A stretch of DNA of 64,000 nt from DAOUJI01 sp965219565. GTDB lineage: Bacteria; Chloroflexota; Dehalococcoidia; Lucifugimonadales; JAGWBF01. Each line of letters starts with the position of its first letter. Position 1 is the first letter of the stretch. The position numbers were made by a program, and so were the translations under genes. The stretch is from the NCBI GenBank assembly GCA_965219565.1, contig OZ244780.1:806001-870000 (forward strand). The letters are read 5' to 3'. The notes beneath the pieces were generated by a model. It was not told where the DNA came from, made no database searches, and saw only the letters and a program-made list of their open reading frames with translations. Below are positions 60,078-64,000 of this stretch, one piece after another.

Positions 60078-60533
60078 ATGGCGCAGTCTACAAGCGACAG
60101 TCCCCTCTCACCCGATGTAACAATCGACCTCTGTCACGGTGTGGAAATTAAGTTGCCGGCTAGGAAGTGGCAGAAGCTACGCGAAGCGGAATGGTTTAAT
60201 GCCACGCGTCAGGCAATTGCTGCCTTGCCGTGGGATACCGACAATTGGACTACTGGCGGCACGCGTACCCAACTTTCTGCAGTTGCCTCCATGGTGACGA
60301 TACTGATCAATGTCCTGGATACCCATACTCCGCCTCCCACCATAGCGCCTACATGGATCGGTGGTGTACAGGCGGAATGGCATCGCAACGGTGTTGACTT
60401 TGAAATCGAAGCCACCCCTCAAGGACAGGTTGAATATTTCTTCAAGAGTCCCACTGAAGAGCGCGAGGGACGGGTTAGCGACGACATCAGCCTACTGGTT
60501 CAATACGCACTGGCAGTCATCACACGTGAATGA
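60078..60533 (+). CDS. Hypothetical protein, 151 residues
   Basis: Soluble protein with no recognised domain: a hydrophilic start, VEIKLPARKWQKLREAEWFN, then a predicted helix AVASMVTILINVLDT and a beta-rich C-terminal half (GVDFEIEATPQGQVEYFF). GGGGGTG precedes the ATG. It overlaps the next ORF by four bases (ATGA), so the two form a coupled pair. The AT-richer base use marks an accessory patch between the ilv operon and the opp genes. Confidence 0.65.
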   Translation: MAQSTSDSPLSPDVTIDLCHGVEIKLPARKWQKLREAEWFNATRQAIAALPWDTDNWTTGGTRTQLSAVASMVTILINVLDTHTPPPTIAPTWIGGVQAEWHRNGVDFEIEATPQGQVEYFFKSPTEEREGRVSDDISLLVQYALAVITRE

Positions 60534-60907
60534 TCGAGCGTGATGCTGACGACGCCAGCATTGGCGATGAAGAGACGGCGCTCCGGCGGGTGCCCAACGC
60601 CGTTTACGACGAAAACCTAAAGAGGCTTCGGCCTTCCACCCAAGCTTTCTTGCAAGACGGCCCTGATGGGCTTGTTTCGGTGTATCTAAGTTCCGAGACG
60701 ACCTCGGAAGCGGTTGCCAGTGGCGGACCAGAGAGATTTCTAGCGTCTATAACTGTCGGCCAACTGCGTGCACAGGATCTGGGAATAGTTCGTGACCCTT
60801 CGAGCGGCGGGCCAGGCCATTCCGTCATTACCGGCAGGAAAACCAAGGGAAGGTTGAACCGGATAGTCCAACAGGCTGAGTGGGTGGTAGGCTATGCACC
60901 GGAATAG
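60530..60907 (+). CDS. Hypothetical protein, 125 residues
   Basis: Soluble protein, acidic at the start, with LVSVYLSSETTSEAVASGGP and FLASITVGQLRAQDLGIVRD, then DPSSGGPGHSVITGRKTKGR. It resembles a widespread family of small hypotheticals whose C-terminal GHSVITGKKT-like motif is conserved, but I cannot name it. Its ATG lies inside the stop region of the preceding gene, indicating translation as a pair. Function unknown; a toxin-antitoxin-like or defence accessory pair is only a guess. Confidence 0.65.
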   Translation: MIERDADDASIGDEETALRRVPNAVYDENLKRLRPSTQAFLQDGPDGLVSVYLSSETTSEAVASGGPERFLASITVGQLRAQDLGIVRDPSSGGPGHSVITGRKTKGRLNRIVQQAEWVVGYAPE

Positions 60908-60989
60908 CCTGACCGCTACCCGACGTCCCCAGAAACCTTCCCGCCGCGTCCCCTGCCGTTGCCCAAATTGTGCTTAATGAGAAACTGAA

Positions 60990-61343
60990 CTATGACGGTT
61001 GAGTCTCGTCGTACGGCAGGGCGACTACGGCTCCTTGTTCATCCAGGTCGAAAGCCATCAGGTCGTCGCTGAAGTCACGGAGAAGCGTCTCGATTTCAAT
61101 TGTCGAGCAGTTGCCGAGCCGAATCCAGACCACTTTCGGAGGATGCCCATGCGTGAGGCGCAACTCGGAGAAATCGGAATCCTTTGTCGCTACGGTGAAA
61201 CCATTGTTTCTAGCGTAGTCCCAAATCACGGCGTCGGCAGATGACTTTAGTGCAACTTCCCTTACATGCAGCGATTCAGGGTAAAGGTCTTTTAGAGCTT
61301 CCCTCAGATGATGAGAGAGGTTCTGGTCGAACAGGAGTTTCAC
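60990..61343 (-). CDS. DUF5615 PIN-like toxin
   Basis: A 117-residue DUF5615 protein. KLLFDQNLSHHLREAL with the leading Asp, SADAVIWDYARNNGFTVATKDSDF, and VVWIRLGNCS match the PIN-like fold: the Asp residues at the start and in KDSDF form the predicted Mg-dependent RNase site. It pairs with the DUF433 gene upstream, which it overlaps by four bases. The pair is a predicted type II toxin-antitoxin module. Confidence 0.92.
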   Translation of the reverse strand: MKLLFDQNLSHHLREALKDLYPESLHVREVALKSSADAVIWDYARNNGFTVATKDSDFSELRLTHGHPPKVVWIRLGNCSTIEIETLLRDFSDDLMAFDLDEQGAVVALPYDETQPS

Positions 61344-61576
61344 TCGGAGGGAGGCAGCGACACCAATCGCCGCTCCCGGTCGGCGGCGAAGGACAGGCAG
61401 GCAAGGATGTCTTCTCGGGTCAAGTCAGGAAAATCAGACAGGAGTTCGTCCTCGGACATGCCGGAGGCGAGATACTCCAAGACGTCGTACACCGTAATCC
61501 TCATGCCCCGAATACAGGGCTTACCCCCGCGTTTACCCGGCTCGATGGTGATTATCTTGGTGCAGTCTTTCGCCAT
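61340..61576 (-). CDS. DUF433 antitoxin
   Basis: A 78-residue DUF433 protein with the motif GGKPCIRGMRITVYDVLEYL and a second helix-turn-helix-like SEDELLSDFPDLTREDILAC. DUF433 proteins are DNA-binding antitoxins that usually partner a DUF5615 toxin, exactly as here (antitoxin first, four-base overlap). It probably autorepresses the pair. Confidence 0.92.
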   Translation of the reverse strand: MAKDCTKIITIEPGKRGGKPCIRGMRITVYDVLEYLASGMSEDELLSDFPDLTREDILACLSFAADRERRLVSLPPSE

Positions 61577-61662
61577 GGCTAACGCCCTGGATGATTAACG
61601 ACAGTGTACCACATTGCATGAGTTTGCCCCCGCCGTTTGGCTCGAACAATCTCCCCGCCTCG

Positions 61663-62667
61663 TCAATACAGGTGGCAGGAGACGAAGTGGCCTGGGGTTG
61701 CTTCCTGGAACTCCGGCTCTTCCTCTGAGCATCGCTCCATGACCCAGGGACAGCGCGGGTTGAAGTTGCAGCCAGGGGGCGGGTTCAGAGGGGACGGCAC
61801 CTCGCCGGTAAGAATTATCTCATCCCGCTCTATGTCGGGATGAGAAGGCAGCGCTGCGGACATGAGGGCTTTGGTGTAGGGATGAAGCGGGTTGTCGAAC
61901 AGCTCCCTGCTCTCGGCGAACTCCACCACCTTGCCCAGGTACATCACGGCCACCGAATGGCACATATACCTAACCGTCGCCAAATTGTGGGCGATGAGCA
62001 GATAGCTGACGTTGTACTCATCCTGGAGGTCTTTCAGCAGGTTCATGATCTGGGCGCGTATGGACACGTCCAGGGCTGAAACAGGCTCGTCTAGGACTAT
62101 GATTTGGGGATTGACCGACAACGCGCGGGCTATGGCGAGGCGCTGCCTCTGACCGCCGCTGAATTCATGGGGATACAGGTTGGCGTGGTACGGGTTTAAC
62201 CCCACGTCGATGAGGAGCTTTTCCACTATGTCCTGCGCCTCGCCACGCGACAGCCGCGAGTTGATTGCCACAGGTTCGGCGATGACGTCTCTAACGCGCA
62301 TCCTGGGATTCAGCGAGCTCCAAGGGTCCTGGAACACGGCTTGGACGGATCTGCGGTACTCTTTGCGCTGAGAGGAGTTGGCCCGGTGGATGTCCTGTCC
62401 TTGGAAGAGCACTGAGCCTTCTGTGGGGCGCTCCAGCATCAGCAGCATCTTGGCAGTGGTGGTCTTGCCACAGCCTGACTCTCCAACCAGCCCGAGGGTT
62501 TTACCTTGGTTAAGCTCGAAGGACACGCCGTCTACGGCCTTAATCGATCCCGTCGTCTTGGAGAAGAGCAGTCCCTTGGTGACTGGGAAATGTTTCTTCA
62601 GGTTTTGGGCCTCAAGTAGGACTCTGGCGTGGCCGTTATCGGGTACGGGCGCCTGCTCGGAGGTCAC
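61663..62667 (-). CDS. oppF: Oligopeptide ABC transporter ATPase OppF
   Basis: A 334-residue dipeptide/oligopeptide importer ATPase. Walker A GESGCGKTTTAK, Q-loop FQDPWSSLNPRMR, signature SGGQRQRLAIARAL, Walker B IIVLDEPVSALD and H-loop IAHNLATVRYM are visible, and the C-terminal CNFNPRCPWVMERCSEEEP is the OppF/DppF iron-sulfur-type Cys tail. The GTG at 62667 overlaps the oppD stop (GTGA) and follows GGAGG, so it is preferred to the longer frame reaching 62964. Confidence 0.95.
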   Translation of the reverse strand: MTSEQAPVPDNGHARVLLEAQNLKKHFPVTKGLLFSKTTGSIKAVDGVSFELNQGKTLGLVGESGCGKTTTAKMLLMLERPTEGSVLFQGQDIHRANSSQRKEYRRSVQAVFQDPWSSLNPRMRVRDVIAEPVAINSRLSRGEAQDIVEKLLIDVGLNPYHANLYPHEFSGGQRQRLAIARALSVNPQIIVLDEPVSALDVSIRAQIMNLLKDLQDEYNVSYLLIAHNLATVRYMCHSVAVMYLGKVVEFAESRELFDNPLHPYTKALMSAALPSHPDIERDEIILTGEVPSPLNPPPGCNFNPRCPWVMERCSEEEPEFQEATPGHFVSCHLY

Positions 62668-63647
62668 TCCAGCCTCCAGCAGCTGGCGGAGTGTCCGTCT
62701 TCCACCTGCGTCTCTGGAGGGTACTCCTCGCTGCAACGTTCCATGACGTATGGGCAGCGGGGTGCGAAGGGACAGCCTGTAAGCTGCTCGTGGAGGGCGG
62801 GCGGCTGGCCCTCTATGGACGTGAGCCGGTCCACGTCGGCCTCCATTTTTGGCACGGAGTTCAAGAGGGCCTCGGTGTATGGATGGGAGGGGCGGTTGAA
62901 GATGCTCCGCACATCCCCCATTTCCACAATCTTGCCCGCGTACATCACCGCCACACGGTCGCACATCTTGGCCACTATTCCGAAGTCGTGGGTGATGAAG
63001 ATTATTGCCAGGTCCGATTCCCGCTGGATGTCCTTCAGCAGCTTGAGGTACTGGGCTTGTATGGTGGCGTCGAGAGAGGTGGTCGGCTCGTCGGCGATGA
63101 GCACAAGGGGCTGGCAGGATATGCCAATGGCTCCGACGACTCGCTGTCTCATGCCGCCGCTCATCTGGTGGGGATAGTCCCTCACGCGCACCTCAGCGGC
63201 CGGTATCCTGACTTTCCGCAGGACATCCACCGCCATTTCGAACACGCTTCTTCTGGGGATGTTCTGATGAATGCTGATGGTCTCCCTGACTTGGTTTCCT
63301 ATGGTGAAAACAGGGTTCAGGGAGGTCATGGGGTCCTGAAGGATGATGCCTATTTTGCTGCCCCGGACCCTGCTCATCTCCCGCTCCGACAGTTTGAGCA
63401 CGTCCTGACCGTCCAGAATTACCTTGCCGCCCACTATGCGCCCCGGAGGCGACGGCACAAGACGCATCAGCGAGTTCATCGTGACCGATTTACCGGAGCC
63501 CGACTCCCCCACCACTCCCAAAGTCTCACCGGCCCGGATGCTAAAGCTGACGCCGTCCACCGCTTTGACCGTGCCCCAGCGGGTCTGGAAATAGGTGCGA
63601 AGGTCTTGGACCTCCAGCACTACGTCGTCATTGGCTTTGGTGTTCAC
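62664..63647 (-). CDS. oppD: Oligopeptide ABC transporter ATPase OppD
   Basis: A 327-residue partner ATPase. Walker A GESGSGKSVTMNSLM, Q-loop LQDPMTSLNPVFT, signature MSGGMRQRVVGAI, Walker B VLIADEPTTSLD and H-loop ITHDFGIVAKM are present. The C-terminal CPFAPRCPYVMERCSEEYP carries the Cys-rich tail. It forms a heterodimer with OppF, energising a peptide or nickel-type importer. The permease gene lies 55 bases upstream. Confidence 0.95.
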   Translation of the reverse strand: MNTKANDDVVLEVQDLRTYFQTRWGTVKAVDGVSFSIRAGETLGVVGESGSGKSVTMNSLMRLVPSPPGRIVGGKVILDGQDVLKLSEREMSRVRGSKIGIILQDPMTSLNPVFTIGNQVRETISIHQNIPRRSVFEMAVDVLRKVRIPAAEVRVRDYPHQMSGGMRQRVVGAIGISCQPLVLIADEPTTSLDATIQAQYLKLLKDIQRESDLAIIFITHDFGIVAKMCDRVAVMYAGKIVEMGDVRSIFNRPSHPYTEALLNSVPKMEADVDRLTSIEGQPPALHEQLTGCPFAPRCPYVMERCSEEYPPETQVEDGHSASCWRLE

Positions 63648-63702
63648 AATATATGCTCTGTGGTTTTCCGTTCGTTGTCCTCAAAAAGCACTATAGTGCC
63701 TG

Positions 63703-64000
63703 TTACTCACGCTGTCTAAGTCTTGGGTCCAACGTGTCCCGCAGCCAATCACCAAAGAGATTGAGGGACATGACTGTAGCCAGGATGGCCAGTCCTGGGA
63801 TGGTGGATACCCACCAGTGTTCCGCCAGCAAGTCTCTGCCGCCAGCCACCATGGACCCCCATGCGGGTGTGGGCGACGGCACCCCGGCGCCCAGGTAGCT
63901 AAGGCTGGACTCCAAAAGTATGACTATTCCCACCTGAAGCGTGGCCACTACTATCAGTGTATTGGTTACGCCTGGGAAAAGGTGTTTGAAGAGAATCCTT
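63703..64000 (-). CDS. oppC: Oligopeptide ABC transporter permease OppC (partial)
   Basis: C-terminal part of a DppC/OppC-type permease, cut by the window edge. The visible frame runs FKHLFPGVTNTLIVVATLQVG, then ILLESSLSYLGAGVPSPTPA, WGSMVAGGRDLL, STIPGLAILATVMSLNLFGDWLRDTLDP. These are the final membrane helices and the conserved tail of BPD_transp_1 permeases. It leads the same transcript as oppD and oppF. Confidence 0.94.
   Translation of the reverse strand, partial: RILFKHLFPGVTNTLIVVATLQVGIVILLESSLSYLGAGVPSPTPAWGSMVAGGRDLLAEHWWVSTIPGLAILATVMSLNLFGDWLRDTLDPRLRQRE

Noticed and set aside
62668..62964. Upstream extension of oppF
   Set aside because: The extra 99 residues run antiparallel in sense to no domain and overlap oppD in another frame; GTG at 62667 with GGAGG is the natural start.

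Overview
The window looks like a chromosomal segment of an uncultured Chloroflexota bacterium, most likely class Dehalococcoidia (SAR202-like). This is inferred from gene content, not from a phylogenetic marker search. Supporting features are two CaiB/BaiF CoA-transferases with an SDR and an MFS carrier, a B12-dependent acyl-CoA mutase large subunit, a cytosolic double-[4Fe-4S] reductive-dehalogenase-like protein, an archaeal-type class V FBP aldolase/phosphatase, DUF951, DUF1800, a T-box leader, a sortase and a large dockerin-like surface protein. Base composition is fairly GC-rich, with AT-richer patches at about 9.95-11.4 kb, 32.1-34.2 kb and 60.0-61.6 kb that hold accessory genes.

Layout. 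0-2.2 kb: end of a primary sigma factor, a zinc-ribbon protein, and a sortase preceded by a 44-codon ORF that duplicates its N-terminus. 2.2-9.9 kb: accessory metabolism (CoA-transferase, SDR, HSL-type esterase, MFS carrier) and a DUF1800/NHL pair. 9.9-11.4 kb: an AT-rich patch of small genes. 11.4-15.5 kb: tRNA-Lys, pyrG, a TalC/Fsa-type transaldolase, rho. 15.5-20.3 kb: a promoter, short RNA and terminator ahead of a 1050-residue secreted calcium-binding-type protein, then a small anchored surface protein. 20.4-30.0 kb: housekeeping block with a metallo-hydrolase, bioY, hrcA-dnaJ-prmA-rsmE, and on the other strand argF-der-plsY-gpsA. 30.1-34.2 kb: a MITE-like element, a hotdog thioesterase, and a minus-strand three-gene cassette (131-aa protein, DUF6575-like/TPR protein, pentapeptide-TIR protein). 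34.2-44.8 kb: RdhA-like iron-sulfur protein, TPP enzyme, inverted-repeat-flanked GxxExxY gene, modABC, CoA-transferase, PEP-mutase-family lyase, sfsA, pyrF, DUF951. 44.9-52.4 kb: acyl-CoA mutase, LRR protein, FBPase, then rdgB-moaA-rnhA-moaC-MBL. 52.4-59.9 kb: a minus-strand branched-chain amino acid operon (ilvB-ilvN-ilvC-small ORF-leuA-leuC-leuD) behind a leucine-type T-box. 60.0-61.6 kb: an unknown gene pair and a DUF433/DUF5615 toxin-antitoxin pair. 61.7-64 kb: oppF, oppD and a cut-off oppC.

How it fits together. modABC imports molybdate and moaA/moaC supply pterin cofactor steps. The T-box operon makes branched-chain amino acids, although ilvD and leuB are not here. The mutase, CoA-transferases, TPP enzyme and PEP-mutase-family lyase point to CoA-thioester and organic-acid catabolism. 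The sortase and the two surface proteins suggest a cell-surface assembly system. The strongest candidate for an undescribed system is the 131-aa/TPR/pentapeptide-TIR cassette at 30.8-34.1 kb. Other points of interest are the mutase active site, the T-box and its odd UGGC bulge, and the short RNA ahead of the surface protein gene.
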